Positions 16,742-25,735 of a stretch of DNA of 64,000 bases are shown here, piece after piece. Source of the stretch: Clostridia bacterium (GTDB lineage: Bacteria > Bacillota > Clostridia > Christensenellales > Aristaeellaceae); NCBI GenBank assembly GCA_017512985.1, contig JAFWEJ010000008.1:496001-560000 (forward strand), given 5' to 3'. Each line of letters opens with the position of its first letter. The stretch's first letter is position 1. The notes beneath the pieces were generated by a model that saw only the letters and a list, made by a program, of their open reading frames with translations, had not been told where the DNA came from and searched no databases. The translations under genes were made by a program, and so were the position numbers.

Positions 16742-18205
16742 ATGAGCAACACAACTGAACTGGTCGTCTTTATCATCTATCTCGTCTGCATGATCGGAAT
16801 TGGTGTTTTTTTCTTCCTTCGTTCCCGTAACGGCGGTGAGAAAGAATACTTCCTCGGCGGGCGCAAGATGGGTCCCTGGGTTTCAGCCCTATCTGCCGGC
16901 GCTTCCGATATGAGCGCCTGGGTTCTGATGGGTCTTCCTGCCTCTGTCTATGCGTTGGGCATCGGACAGGCCTGGATCGCTGTCGGTCTGGCAATCGGAT
17001 ATGCGCTGAGCTGGATTTTTGAGGCGCCCCGCCTTCGCTCTTTCTCCATTGCAGCCGATGACTCCATTACCATTCCGCAGTACCTGACCAACCGTTTCAA
17101 GTCCAAATCCCATTCACTGCAGGTTGTCTGCGCGGTAATCTTCCTTCTGGCCTACACAATCTACGCCGCTTCCAGCATCAAGGCAGCCGGCACGCTGTTC
17201 AATACCGTGCTGGGTGTTGATACGAACGTGGCAATGTACATAGCCGCTTTCATTATTGTAGCGTATACTTTCCTGGGCGGTTTTTCCGCGGTCTGCTGGA
17301 CCGACTTTTTCCAGGGCATGCTCATGCTCGGTGCGCTGCTGCTGGCTCCGATCTTTGCTGTTTCCCACCTGTCCGGCAGCACCGCACAGATCACTCAGGA
17401 AGTGCCCAACTTCTTCTCCCCCTTCGCATCCTGGCAGGATATTGTTTCCGGTTTCGGTTGGGGCCTGGGTTATTTCGGAATGCCTCATATTATCATCCGT
17501 TTTATGTCTCTTGAAAGCCAGAAATCCCTGAAGCGCTCCGCAAAGATCGGCATCACCTGGACAACCCTGATCCTGATCTTCGCTGTTCTGGTCGGTATCA
17601 TTGGCCGGATGTATCTGGGCTTTGATGAAACTGTTTCCAAAAACAGCCTGGTGTTTATCACAATGGTCCGTCAGCTGTTCCCTTCCCTGATTTCAGGCAT
17701 CCTGCTGTCCGCCATTCTTGCGGCGGCAATGTCCACAGCCGACAGTCAGCTCCTGTCCGCGGCCTCTTCGTTCTCCAGCGATGTGTATAAGCCCCTGATC
17801 CGCAAGAACCAGACGTCTGACGGTGAAATGCTCTGGAACAGCCGCCTTGTAGTGCTTGTAATCGCGCTTCTGGCGCTGATCCTTGCCACAAATCCGAACA
17901 CAGGCTCCATCATGGATCTCGTTTCCAACGCCTGGGGCGTATTCGGTGCTGCGTTCGGACCCGCCATCCTGCTGAGCCTCTTCTGGAGAAGGTTTACTTT
18001 CAAAGGTGCGATTGCCGGTATTTCTGTCGGTGCTTTGGTTGATATCCTTTGGCTCATATTCCTCTCCTCCACAGGCGTTTATGAAATCATCCCCGGTTTC
18101 ATCGCCGGCCTGATCGCTGCGGTAACCGTCACACTGATCGACAAAGAGCCCTCTGATGAAGTCAAAGCCCTGTTCGATCGTGCCTGTTCCGGCGAGATCG
18201 AATGA
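16742..18205 (+). CDS. putP: sodium/proline symporter (SSS family)
   Basis: Integral membrane symporter of the sodium:solute family, importing proline with Na+ in relatives. The 487 residues contain about 13 hydrophobic segments. Family signatures are visible: GGRKMGPWVSALSAGASDMSAWVLMGLPAS in the first third (sodium-site region) and ILAAAMSTADSQLLSAAS around residues 325-345. Start is uncertain: ATG 16742 (MSNTTELV, aligned with PutP starts) is chosen over ATG 16724 and 16703, which only add a short non-conserved tail. The gene stands alone between its promoter and a terminator at 18224. Confidence 0.9.
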   Translation: MSNTTELVVFIIYLVCMIGIGVFFFLRSRNGGEKEYFLGGRKMGPWVSALSAGASDMSAWVLMGLPASVYALGIGQAWIAVGLAIGYALSWIFEAPRLRSFSIAADDSITIPQYLTNRFKSKSHSLQVVCAVIFLLAYTIYAASSIKAAGTLFNTVLGVDTNVAMYIAAFIIVAYTFLGGFSAVCWTDFFQGMLMLGALLLAPIFAVSHLSGSTAQITQEVPNFFSPFASWQDIVSGFGWGLGYFGMPHIIIRFMSLESQKSLKRSAKIGITWTTLILIFAVLVGIIGRMYLGFDETVSKNSLVFITMVRQLFPSLISGILLSAILAAAMSTADSQLLSAASSFSSDVYKPLIRKNQTSDGEMLWNSRLVVLVIALLALILATNPNTGSIMDLVSNAWGVFGAAFGPAILLSLFWRRFTFKGAIAGISVGALVDILWLIFLSSTGVYEIIPGFIAGLIAAVTVTLIDKEPSDEVKALFDRACSGEIE

Positions 18206-18223
18206 TTTCTTCCTGAATGACAC

Positions 18224-18255
18224 AACCGGTCCGGCTGTACGCCGGACCGGTTTTA
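18224..18255 (+). terminator. rho-independent terminator after putP
   Basis: Ten-base-pair stem CCGGTCCGGC / GCCGGACCGG with a TGTAC loop and a TTTTATG tail. Confidence 0.88.
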
Positions 18256-18261
18256 TGATAT

Positions 18262-18289
18262 GAAAAGAGCGCGCCTTTTCGGTGCGCCC
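18262..18289 (-). terminator. probable terminator after rpmE
   Basis: On the minus strand GCGCACC, GAAAA loop, GGCGCGC (one G-U pair), then TCTTTTC. It lies just past the rpmE stop and abuts the putP terminator. Confidence 0.65.
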
Positions 18290-18299
18290 GCAGGAAAAC

Positions 18300-18500
18300 T
18301 TATTCAATATTGAAGCGCTTCTTGAAACGATCAACACGGCCGCCCGTGTCAACCAGCTTCTGCTTGCCGGTATAGAAAGGATGGCACTTGGAACAGATAT
18401 CCACCTTCATCTCTTTCTTGGTAGAGCCGGTTTCAAAAGTTTCACCGCATACGCAGCGAACCACGCACTTACCATACTGGGGATGAATATTTTCCTTCAT
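18300..18500 (-). CDS. rpmE: 50S ribosomal protein L31, zinc-binding form
   Basis: A 66-residue large-subunit protein (bL31) at the subunit interface. It starts [12 protein letters not shown]; the cysteine motifs CVCGETF and [10 protein letters not shown] mark the zinc-binding (C+) version, and [11 protein letters not shown] is the conserved tail. ATG at 18500 follows AGAGGTGAAACAGCA; a longer in-frame start at 18566 is rejected since its extra 22 residues lie in the promoter region. Confidence 0.96.
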   Translation of the reverse strand: MKENIHPQYGKCVVRCVCGETFETGSTKKEMKVDICSKCHPFYTGKQKLVDTGGRVDRFKKRFNIE

Positions 18501-18550
18501 TGCTGTTTCACCTCTTTCGCGTATGCAATGGCGGATAAACCGCAAAATGT

Positions 18551-18579
18551 ATATTAGCATATTCATGAATCCATTGCAA
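18551..18579 (-). promoter_or_regulatory. promoter for rpmE
   Basis: Minus strand TTGCAA (18579-18574), 17 bases, TAATAT (18556-18551), about 50 bases before the rpmE ATG. Confidence 0.68.
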
Positions 18580-18634
18580 GCATTTTTTGAGATAATATGA
18601 TATAATTCACCTGTCTTTTCCCGGAGGTGATCGT

Positions 18635-19408
18635 TTGGCTTCTGACAGACTTCCCGTGTTTTCCCCGGAGGAACAGGCCGTGTACTCCCTGATCTCTTCC
18701 CGCGGCGGCGTCATGGCAAAGGAGATCGCTTCTGCTCTTGGCCTCACCCGTCAGGCTGTCAATCATCTGCTCTTTTCTTCCCCGCTGATGCACGAACTCT
18801 GCTATCAGGATGAATCTTTCCGCTGGCATGCACTGATCCGCCAGGCACCCGTTCATGAGGGGCTGTATGAGTTTTCCGGCTGGTACGGAACCGTACGCGA
18901 ATTTCTGGACACACGGGAGGATGAATGGCTTTCCGGGCTGCAGGAAGGCTGCAGAAGGATCGGAAGGAATCTGAATGACGCACGCGGGCTGTTCCATTCC
19001 TTCCTTGATTGCCGTGAAGTAATGCGAATTTTGTTCCGGGACCTTTCCGGAATGACAGATCCGTCTTTCCTCAACTGGGAGCTTGTTTTTGAGCTGAGGA
19101 TCAATCGGGCCAGGATGATTCGCATATATGCGGACGTGTTGGTGATCACTCCGGATCATGTATTCAGTCTGGAATTCAAGATGAAAGACAAAGTCAATCC
19201 GGATGAAGTGCTTCAGGCAGCTAAATACTGCCCTTTTCTTGAGGTTGTTTTCGGTCCGCACTGTGAGATCTGCCCGGCGCTTGTCCTGACCGCCTCGTCG
19301 GATCTGTTTGATTTTGTTCCCATCGGAAAGACGGATATGCTGCTTCCCGTCTGTTCCGGAGATATGCTGTTCAACGTCTTTAATGAGTACCTCGGATTTC
19401 TTGCCTGA
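18635..19408 (+). CDS. winged-helix + PD-(D/E)XK nuclease-like protein, function unknown
   Basis: A 257-residue protein not recognised as a named family. Residues 10-50 look like a winged helix-turn-helix ([19 protein letters not shown]). Residues about 145-215 carry a pattern expected of a RecB/Cas4-type PD-(D/E)XK fold: Glu at 149 or 153, Asp167 in IYADVLVI, Glu180-x-Lys182 in FSLEFKM, and QxxxY (Q194-Y198, QAAKY). The section between (60-140) is helical. The start is TTG at 18635, supported by GGAGGTGAT eight bases upstream and the lack of a better codon. A TATAAT at 18601-18606 lies upstream but without a good -35. It sits between rpmE and the DUF1385-prmC-prfA-tsaC block, which usually follow rpmE directly. 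The nuclease reading is inference from four motif positions; a catalytically dead relative is possible. Confidence 0.6.
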   Translation: MASDRLPVFSPEEQAVYSLISSRGGVMAKEIASALGLTRQAVNHLLFSSPLMHELCYQDESFRWHALIRQAPVHEGLYEFSGWYGTVREFLDTREDEWLSGLQEGCRRIGRNLNDARGLFHSFLDCREVMRILFRDLSGMTDPSFLNWELVFELRINRARMIRIYADVLVITPDHVFSLEFKMKDKVNPDEVLQAAKYCPFLEVVFGPHCEICPALVLTASSDLFDFVPIGKTDMLLPVCSGDMLFNVFNEYLGFLA

Positions 19409-19510
19409 CAACGGCATGAAGCCGATGTGAAAATTGGGTGAAGCAAAGGGAATACTCATCAGGATGTCGAACAAAACAGAGTTGATTTATTTGAAAGGAC
19501 GGTTAATCCG

Positions 19511-20590
19511 GTGATGAACAGAACAGAACAGGACCGGCATTTCGACGTAGGCGGGCAGGCCGTCATGGAAGGCGTGATGATGCGTTCCCCTGTCGCCACT
19601 GCGGTTACGGTCAGGCGTCCTGACGGTACCATGGTAACAAAACTGACGCCCTTTGTTCCGCTTAAACAAAAGCATCCCTGGATGGGGAAGCCTTTTATCC
19701 GCGGTATCATCAATATGGCCACCATGCTCTATTACGGGATGAACACGCTGGAAGATTCCACCAAAATGCTCGGAATGCTGGACGAGGAACCGACGAAGTT
19801 TGAAAAATGGCTTGCCGATAAGCTTGGAAAAGGTGTGGACAAGATCGTCATGGCTTTCGCGATCATTCTGGCGGTCGTTCTCTCCGTTGCCCTGTTCATC
19901 GCGCTGCCTGCCGGCGTCGAAAGCCTGCTGCGTAACGCCGGTATGCCGGTCATCGGGTATACGCTGATCGGCGGCCTGGTCAAAATCCTGCTGCTGGTCG
20001 GTTATATGATTTTCTGCGGCTTTGTCCCGGATGTCAGAAGAACCTTCCAGTATCATGGTGCGGAACACAAATCCGTTCACTGCCACGAATCCGGATTGTC
20101 CCTGACGCCGGAAAATGCTCAGACTTTTTCCCGCCTTCATCCCCGCTGCGGTACAGCTTTTCTCCTGATCGTTTTTTTAATCAGTATCGTCCTTTTCCTC
20201 ATATTGAATGTACTCGTTCCCATCCCTAATTTCTTCCTGCGGTTCCTGTTCCACCTGGCAATGCTCCCCATCGTTGCCGGGATCAGTTACGAAGTGCTCA
20301 TGGGTCTTGCGCATTCAGACAGCAAAGCTGCTTGTGTCCTTCGCTGGCCCGGTATGCAGATGCAGCGCCTGACAACGCGGGAACCTGACGAAAAAATGCT
20401 CGAATGTGCGATCGTATCCGTTAACGTGGTTCTGAACGGTATCCCGGATCATGCGCGGAAAACGCCTGAAGGCTGGGCTGTTTTCAGGAATTATCATGAA
20501 TCCGAACCCGGATATGTACCGCCTGTGGATGACGGGCCCGCTGCCGATACGGAAGGCAGCATCGATTCGGAACCTGTTCCGGAAGTATGA
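19511..20590 (+). CDS. DUF1385 (YqhQ-like) membrane protein
   Basis: A 359-residue integral membrane protein found next to prmC/prfA throughout Clostridia. The family opening (F/DVGGQAVMEGVMMRSP) and the central RRTFQYHGAEHKSVHCHE motif with several conserved His and Cys are intact, followed by HPRCGTAFLLIVF and about four hydrophobic segments. The biochemical role is unknown; the conserved His/Cys set suggests a metal or catalytic site. Start is GTG 19511 or ATG 19514; AAAGGA is upstream. It ends overlapping prmC by four bases. Confidence 0.9.
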   Translation: MMNRTEQDRHFDVGGQAVMEGVMMRSPVATAVTVRRPDGTMVTKLTPFVPLKQKHPWMGKPFIRGIINMATMLYYGMNTLEDSTKMLGMLDEEPTKFEKWLADKLGKGVDKIVMAFAIILAVVLSVALFIALPAGVESLLRNAGMPVIGYTLIGGLVKILLLVGYMIFCGFVPDVRRTFQYHGAEHKSVHCHESGLSLTPENAQTFSRLHPRCGTAFLLIVFLISIVLFLILNVLVPIPNFFLRFLFHLAMLPIVAGISYEVLMGLAHSDSKAACVLRWPGMQMQRLTTREPDEKMLECAIVSVNVVLNGIPDHARKTPEGWAVFRNYHESEPGYVPPVDDGPAADTEGSIDSEPVPEV

Positions 20591-21423
20591 CGCCGCGTGA
20601 ACTGATCCGCCTTACGGCGCAGCAATTCCGGAACAGCGGGATCCCTGATCCGGAAAATGACGCCGCGCTGCTGCTTGCCCATCTGACCGGCAGGCCTGTG
20701 CTGGAACTGAGGCTGGATACGGACACTCATCCGGATCCCGCTGTCCTTTCTGCTTATCAGGTTCTTGCAGAAAAAAGGATGAACCGGATTCCGCTGCAGT
20801 ATCTTCTCGGAGAGGCTCCTTTCTGCAGCCGGCTGTTCAAAGTGGATTCCAGGGTACTCATCCCCCGGCCTGAAACCGAACTGCTTTGTGAATGGGCGCT
20901 TGATGTCATCAGAGATATCCCTGTGCCGCGTGTACTCGACCTGTGCTGCGGAAGCGGCTGTATTGGCCTGACCGTCAAGGCGGATCGTCCGGATGCCTGT
21001 GTAACGTTATCGGACCTGTCTGAGGACGCGCTGAACGTGACGGCTGTTAATGCCGTGCGTCTGTCACTGGATGTATCGGTTTGCCGGTCCGATCTCCTGG
21101 ACGGTCTGTCCGGTTCTTCTTTTGATCTGATCGTCAGCAATCCCCCGTATATTCCGTCATCTGTATGTGATCATCTCCAGCCAGAAGTAATGAAGGAGCC
21201 GCGGCTCGCGCTTGACGGCGGCCCTGACGGATGCTCGCTTTACCGCCGGATCATCGAAAAAGCTCCGTCAGTTCTTGTCCCCGGCGGAAAACTGATGCTG
21301 GAGATCGGCTTCAATGAAGCTGAATGCCTGTCCGCCCTGCTTGCACAGAAGGGATTCCGGCACATTGAAATCCGTAAAGATTATTCCGGCATTGAAAGAA
21401 TGATACTGGCAGTTTTACCCTGA
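20587..21423 (+). CDS. prmC: peptide chain release factor N5-glutamine methyltransferase
   Basis: Methylates the GGQ glutamine of RF1 and RF2. The 278 residues have an N-terminal helical recognition domain (about 1-75) and a SAM domain with VLDLCCGSGCIGL and the catalytic NPPYIP motif in FDLIVSNPPYIPSS. Its main substrate RF1 is encoded directly downstream (15-base gap). The ATG overlaps the DUF1385 stop, suggesting coupled translation. Confidence 0.95.
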   Translation: MTPRELIRLTAQQFRNSGIPDPENDAALLLAHLTGRPVLELRLDTDTHPDPAVLSAYQVLAEKRMNRIPLQYLLGEAPFCSRLFKVDSRVLIPRPETELLCEWALDVIRDIPVPRVLDLCCGSGCIGLTVKADRPDACVTLSDLSEDALNVTAVNAVRLSLDVSVCRSDLLDGLSGSSFDLIVSNPPYIPSSVCDHLQPEVMKEPRLALDGGPDGCSLYRRIIEKAPSVLVPGGKLMLEIGFNEAECLSALLAQKGFRHIEIRKDYSGIERMILAVLP

Positions 21424-21437
21424 TAAACGGAGGATTT

Positions 21438-22511
21438 ATGTTCGATAGACTTGAGGCGGTTACCGAACGTTACCGTGAACTTTCCGAGGCCATTGCCCAA
21501 CCGGAAGTTATACAGGATTTCCCGCGTTACCAGACCTTCTTAAAAGAGCGTTCTGCCCTGGAACCCCTCGTGCTGAAATACGAAAACTACCGTCAGGTTG
21601 AAAAACATATCGCAGAAGCACGTGAACTGACCCTTGATCCGGATTTTGCCGCCGAGGCGGAATCAGAGCTGGCTGCGCTGTCCGATGAGCGCCGCCTCCT
21701 GCTTGACGAACTGAAGCTCCTGCTTGTTCCTCCGGATCCGCTTGACGACAGGAATGTGATTATGGAAATCCGCGCGGGAGTCGGCGGTGAGGAAGCTGCT
21801 CTCTTCGCGGGCGATCTTTTGCGGATGTATCTGAAATATGCAGACAGAAACCAGCTTCAGGCGTCTATTCTTTCCCTCAGCGATACGGACCTCGGCGGTG
21901 TCAATGAAGCGCTTCTGCTGATCTCGGGATCTGAAGCCTTTGCGCGGATGAAGTTTGAAAGCGGTGTTCACTGTGTCAAGCGTGTTCCGGTTACGGAAAG
22001 CGGCGGCCGGATCCACACCTCAACCGTTACCGTCGCGGTCTTTCCGGAAGCGGAGGAAGTCGAGCTGACCATTGACCCCGCTGATCTTCGCATTGATGTC
22101 TTTCATGCTTCCGGCCATGGCGGCCAGGGCGTCAACACAACCGACAGTGCGGTCCGGATCACCCACATTCCTTCCGGAACGGTCGTCACCTGCCAGGATG
22201 AACGCAGCCAGCTTGAAAACAAATCCAAAGCGCTCCGTGTACTGCGTTCCCGGCTGCTTGACAGGATGAGGGAAGAGCAGGAATCCGCTCTTGCGGAGGA
22301 CAGGAAAAACCAGATCAGGTGGGGCGAGCGGAGCGATCGGATCCGCACCTACTATTTCAACCATGATTATGTGGTGGATCACCGCCTGAACCTTACGGTC
22401 AACAGGACCGCCAATGTGATGAACGGAGACCTTGCTCCGTTTATCGACGCGCTCCGACTTGCCGAAAAAACGGAAAGAATGAATCTCAGAACCGGAAGTG
22501 ATCATCCTTGA
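21438..22511 (+). CDS. prfA: peptide chain release factor 1
   Basis: Recognises UAA and UAG stop codons. The 357-residue length is standard. The tripeptide anticodon motif PVT (RVPVTESGGRIHT) marks RF1, and the catalytic GGQ is in HASGHGGQGVNTTDSA. The glutamine is the target of the upstream prmC product. ACGGAGGATTT precedes the ATG. Confidence 0.97.
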   Translation: MFDRLEAVTERYRELSEAIAQPEVIQDFPRYQTFLKERSALEPLVLKYENYRQVEKHIAEARELTLDPDFAAEAESELAALSDERRLLLDELKLLLVPPDPLDDRNVIMEIRAGVGGEEAALFAGDLLRMYLKYADRNQLQASILSLSDTDLGGVNEALLLISGSEAFARMKFESGVHCVKRVPVTESGGRIHTSTVTVAVFPEAEEVELTIDPADLRIDVFHASGHGGQGVNTTDSAVRITHIPSGTVVTCQDERSQLENKSKALRVLRSRLLDRMREEQESALAEDRKNQIRWGERSDRIRTYYFNHDYVVDHRLNLTVNRTANVMNGDLAPFIDALRLAEKTERMNLRTGSDHP

Positions 22512-23545
22512 ATACCCAGCTGCTTTCTCCGGGTACAGATACCTATATCCTCGCTTCAGATATCCTGAAAAGCGGTGGCCTCGTCGCCTTTCCGACTGAA
22601 ACTGTATATGGCCTTGGTTCAAACGCACTGGACCGTGAAGCGGTATTGTCCATATTCGCTGCCAAAGGACGCCCGGCCGACAATCCGCTCATTGTTCATA
22701 TTCATGACAGGAAACAGCTTGAATCGATCTGCGAAGTCCCGGAACGGGCTTTCCCTCTGATGGATGCCTTCTGGCCCGGTCCGCTGACCATTCTCTGCGT
22801 CAGGAAACCTGCCATTCCGGACGAAGTAACGGCGGGCCTTCCGACAGTTGCTGTCCGTATGCCTTCCCATCCAGTTGCCCGTGCGATGCTTCAAGCCTGC
22901 AACCTGCCCGTTGCCGCTCCTTCCGCGAACAGTTCAGGTCGGCCCAGCCCGACTACGGCGGCCCATGTGATGGAAGACATGAATGGTAAAATTCCGCTGA
23001 TCATTGATGGCGGCATGTGCGATGTCGGGTTGGAATCAACGGTGCTTGACCTTTGTCATGGCGATCCGGTAATCCTGCGTCCGGGCGGCGTAACACGGGA
23101 AATGATCAGCAGCGTATTGAAATGTGATGTTTCCGTTGCGGGAAGCGTGCTGCGTCCTCTCCGTGAAAACGAGAAGGCGCTTTCCCCCGGTATGCGTTAC
23201 AGGCATTATGCGCCAAAGGCTGTCGTCACGCTTGTCCAGGGGCCTGAAGACCATGTTGTTCCGTTGCTGCGGAAACTGTGTCTGGAACAGGAAGCCAGGG
23301 GAAAAAAAGCCTGTGTGCTCTGTTTCTCCGAACATGTTGAACAGCTTTCTGCGTGCCACCCCCACGATATCGGTCCTTCTTCCTCCCCGACTGAAATCGC
23401 GCACCGTCTTTTTGACGTCCTCCGTCGTCTGGACGAAGAAGGCATGGAGATGGTTTTCAGTGAGGTCGTTCCGCCTGAAGGAGTCGGCCTGGCGGTAATG
23501 AACCGTCTCGGTCGGGCAGCCTCCTTCCGTACCATTCAGGCATAA
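22508..23545 (+). CDS. tsaC: threonylcarbamoyl-AMP synthase (Sua5 type)
   Basis: Makes threonylcarbamoyl-AMP from threonine, bicarbonate and ATP, the first step of tRNA t6A37 synthesis. The YrdC domain (about 1-205) has GGLVAFPTETVYGLG and PSANSSGRPSPT; a second Sua5 domain follows, preceded by SPGMRYRHYAP. Total length 345 fits the two-domain type. The start is TTG at 22508, overlapping the prfA stop by four bases. The product of this pathway is the substrate of MtaB (9047). Confidence 0.93.
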   Translation: MNTQLLSPGTDTYILASDILKSGGLVAFPTETVYGLGSNALDREAVLSIFAAKGRPADNPLIVHIHDRKQLESICEVPERAFPLMDAFWPGPLTILCVRKPAIPDEVTAGLPTVAVRMPSHPVARAMLQACNLPVAAPSANSSGRPSPTTAAHVMEDMNGKIPLIIDGGMCDVGLESTVLDLCHGDPVILRPGGVTREMISSVLKCDVSVAGSVLRPLRENEKALSPGMRYRHYAPKAVVTLVQGPEDHVVPLLRKLCLEQEARGKKACVLCFSEHVEQLSACHPHDIGPSSSPTEIAHRLFDVLRRLDEEGMEMVFSEVVPPEGVGLAVMNRLGRAASFRTIQA

Positions 23546-23546
23546 A

Positions 23547-23578
23547 AACTGCCGGTCCCGTATCCGGGACCGGCAGTT
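23547..23578. terminator. strong hairpin between convergent tsaC and pgi
   Basis: A perfect 14-base-pair stem (AACTGCCGGTCCCG and its complement) with TATC loop. Read on the minus strand it is followed by TTTTTATG, a good terminator for pgi; on the plus strand the T-run is weak but the stem is at the tsaC stop. Confidence 0.85.
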
Positions 23579-23615
23579 CCTGTTCGCACATCTGAAAAAC
23601 AGGACAATTCAGCTG

Positions 23616-25196
23616 TCAGATCTTCAGCAGGTCGCTGATTTCTTTCAGTGCCCCTTCCGTTTCATGCGCCAGCACGCGCTTGGCAAGCACCTTGCCCAGC
23701 TGTACCCCTTCCTGGTCAAAACTGTTCAGGTTCCACAGGAATCCCTGGAACATGACCTTGTTCTCAAAATGGGCAAGCAGCGCGCCGAGTGCTTCAGGCG
23801 TCAGGCGGTCGCCGATAATGATACTGGAAGGACGGTTTCCCTCAAAACGCTTGTTCAGGTTTTCATCCTCCTTGCCGCAGGCAAAGGCCATAATCTGGGC
23901 GGCCACATTGGCGCAAAGCTTTTGCTGGCTGGTACTCCCCTGGATTGTAACATCGACTTCAGCCTGATTGTTGACAAAGCCGATAAACTGAAGCGGGATG
24001 ATGTCCGTTCCCTGGTGAAGCAGCTGATAAAAGGAATGCTGGCCGTTTGTTCCGGGTTCTCCGAAGATGATTGGTCCTGTCGGATAGGATACCGGTTCTC
24101 CCCTTCTGTTTACGCTTTTTCCGTTCGATTCCATATCAAGCTGCTGCAGATGGGCCGGAAAGCGGCTCAGAGCCTGGGAATAAGGCAGTACAGCGGTAGC
24201 CGGATAGCCCAGCGCGTTTCGCTCATAGACACCGATCAGTGCGTCCAGCATGGCGGCGTTCTGCATCGGGTCGTCTCCGGCGGACAGCCTGTCTTCTTCA
24301 GCCGCGCCGTTCAGGAAACGGGCAAAGATTTCAGGTCCGAAGGCAAGCGACAGCACGGCTCCGCCGACGGAGGACGTGGAGGAATACCTGCCGCCGATAT
24401 AGTCGTCCATAAAGAATGCATCAAGATAATCACTGTTGCCCGCCAGCGGAGAAGTCTCGCTTGTCACGGCGATCATATGCCTTGACGCATCCAGGCCGGC
24501 CTTCTTCAGGGCGTCCTTTACAAACGCTTCGTTTGTCAGCGTTTCGAGCGTCGTGCCGGATTTGGAAACCAGGATAAAGATGGTCCTGGAAGGATCAATG
24601 GAACCGAGTACACCGGCGGCGTCATCCGGGTCCACATTGCTGATGAACTTTGCTTCCATCCGGAAGCATCCGTTTTTCTTTGCCCAGTTTTCAAGCGCAA
24701 GGTACATGGCCCGCGGACCAAGATCGCTTCCGCCGATACCGATCTGAACGACGGTATTGAACTTCTCCCCTTTTTCATTCAGGATTTGTCCGTCGTGCAC
24801 CTTCCCGGCAAAGGAAGCGATCTTCTGCTGCTGTTCAGTATAGAACGCGCGCTTATCTTTACCGTCTGCATTGACAGCCTTCCCGAGCTGTCCGCGGGTC
24901 AGGTGATGCAGGACCAGGCGCTTTTCGCCGGTATTGATTACGGCGCCGTTGTACAGTTCTTCAAACTTGGAAGCAAGCTGCGCCTCTTTCGCCAGTTCAC
25001 AAAGGACCGCCAGGATCCTGTCGTCCACCTGCTTTGCTGCATAGGAATAAGTCAGGCCCGCCGCCATCGGTGCTTTATACTTCCTGACCCTCTCAGTTCC
25101 CTCTGCTCCGTTCATCACTTTTGTCAGGTCGACATGTTCAGCCTGAGCGACGTTCCGCCAGGATGCAAGCTTGTCCAGATTGATCCATTGATTCAT
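23616..25196 (-). CDS. pgi: glucose-6-phosphate isomerase
   Basis: Interconverts glucose-6-P and fructose-6-P in glycolysis/gluconeogenesis. A 526-residue SIS-fold enzyme with VVQIGIGGSDLGPRAMY (about 146-162), FILVSKSGTTLETLTN, GGRYSSTSSVGGAV (sugar-phosphate site) and a C-terminal FDQEGVQLGK carrying the family motif 2 lysine. ATG at 25196 follows ACGGAGGTTCCGGAAA. The gene is monocistronic between a promoter at 25235-25263 and the hairpin at 23547. Confidence 0.96.
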   Translation of the reverse strand: MNQWINLDKLASWRNVAQAEHVDLTKVMNGAEGTERVRKYKAPMAAGLTYSYAAKQVDDRILAVLCELAKEAQLASKFEELYNGAVINTGEKRLVLHHLTRGQLGKAVNADGKDKRAFYTEQQQKIASFAGKVHDGQILNEKGEKFNTVVQIGIGGSDLGPRAMYLALENWAKKNGCFRMEAKFISNVDPDDAAGVLGSIDPSRTIFILVSKSGTTLETLTNEAFVKDALKKAGLDASRHMIAVTSETSPLAGNSDYLDAFFMDDYIGGRYSSTSSVGGAVLSLAFGPEIFARFLNGAAEEDRLSAGDDPMQNAAMLDALIGVYERNALGYPATAVLPYSQALSRFPAHLQQLDMESNGKSVNRRGEPVSYPTGPIIFGEPGTNGQHSFYQLLHQGTDIIPLQFIGFVNNQAEVDVTIQGSTSQQKLCANVAAQIMAFACGKEDENLNKRFEGNRPSSIIIGDRLTPEALGALLAHFENKVMFQGFLWNLNSFDQEGVQLGKVLAKRVLAHETEGALKEISDLLKI

Positions 25197-25234
25197 TTTC
25201 CGGAACCTCCGTCCATAATTTGTATGACAGGGAT

Positions 25235-25263
25235 ATTATAACTTTCGTTCTGTCCGCTTTCAA
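25235..25263 (-). promoter_or_regulatory. promoter for pgi
   Basis: Minus strand TTGAAA (25263-25258), 17 bases, TATAAT (25240-25235): nearly consensus, about 38 bases before the start. Confidence 0.82.
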
Positions 25264-25275
25264 GCGGTTTATCAT

Positions 25276-25304
25276 GAAAAAACCCTGTACCGTGAGGTAC
25301 AGGG
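25276..25304 (-). terminator. rho-independent terminator after rpsI
   Basis: Minus strand CCCTGTACC, TCAC loop, GGTACAGGG followed by TTTTTTC. It ends the rplM-rpsI transcript just before the pgi promoter. Confidence 0.93.
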
Positions 25305-25324
25305 ATGAAAAAGCAGATCCTTGA

Positions 25325-25714
25325 TCAGCGCTTGCTGAACTGCGGAGCCCGGCGGGCAGCTTTCAGACCGTACTTCTTGCGTTCCTTCATACGAGGATCG
25401 CGGGTCAGCAGGCCGGCCTTCTTCAGGGTGCCGCGCATTTCGGGATCAGCCTTGCACAGGGCGCGGCTGATGCCGTGACGGATCGCGCCGGCCTGGCCGG
25501 TCAGACCGCCGCCGTTCACATTGACGAACACGTCAAAGTTACCGGTATTGGTCAGGGTCAGGGGCTGACGGACTGTCATCTTCAGCGTTTCCAGACCGAA
25601 ATAATTGTCGATATCACGCTTGTTGATCGTGATCTTTCCATCGCCGGCAACCAGACGGACGCGGGCAACGGCTTTCTTACGGCGACCAACTGCACTGTAT
25701 TCTACCTTAGCCAT
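25325..25714 (-). CDS. rpsI: 30S ribosomal protein S9
   Basis: A 129-residue small-subunit protein whose C-terminal tail touches P-site tRNA. It begins [16 protein letters not shown] and ends with the diagnostic [11 protein letters not shown]. It forms the usual pair with rplM (21-base gap, AAAGGAG before the ATG). Confidence 0.97.
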   Translation of the reverse strand: MAKVEYSAVGRRKKAVARVRLVAGDGKITINKRDIDNYFGLETLKMTVRQPLTLTNTGNFDVFVNVNGGGLTGQAGAIRHGISRALCKADPEMRGTLKKAGLLTRDPRMKERKKYGLKAARRAPQFSKR

Positions 25715-25735
25715 TCTCTTTTACTCCTTTCCACG

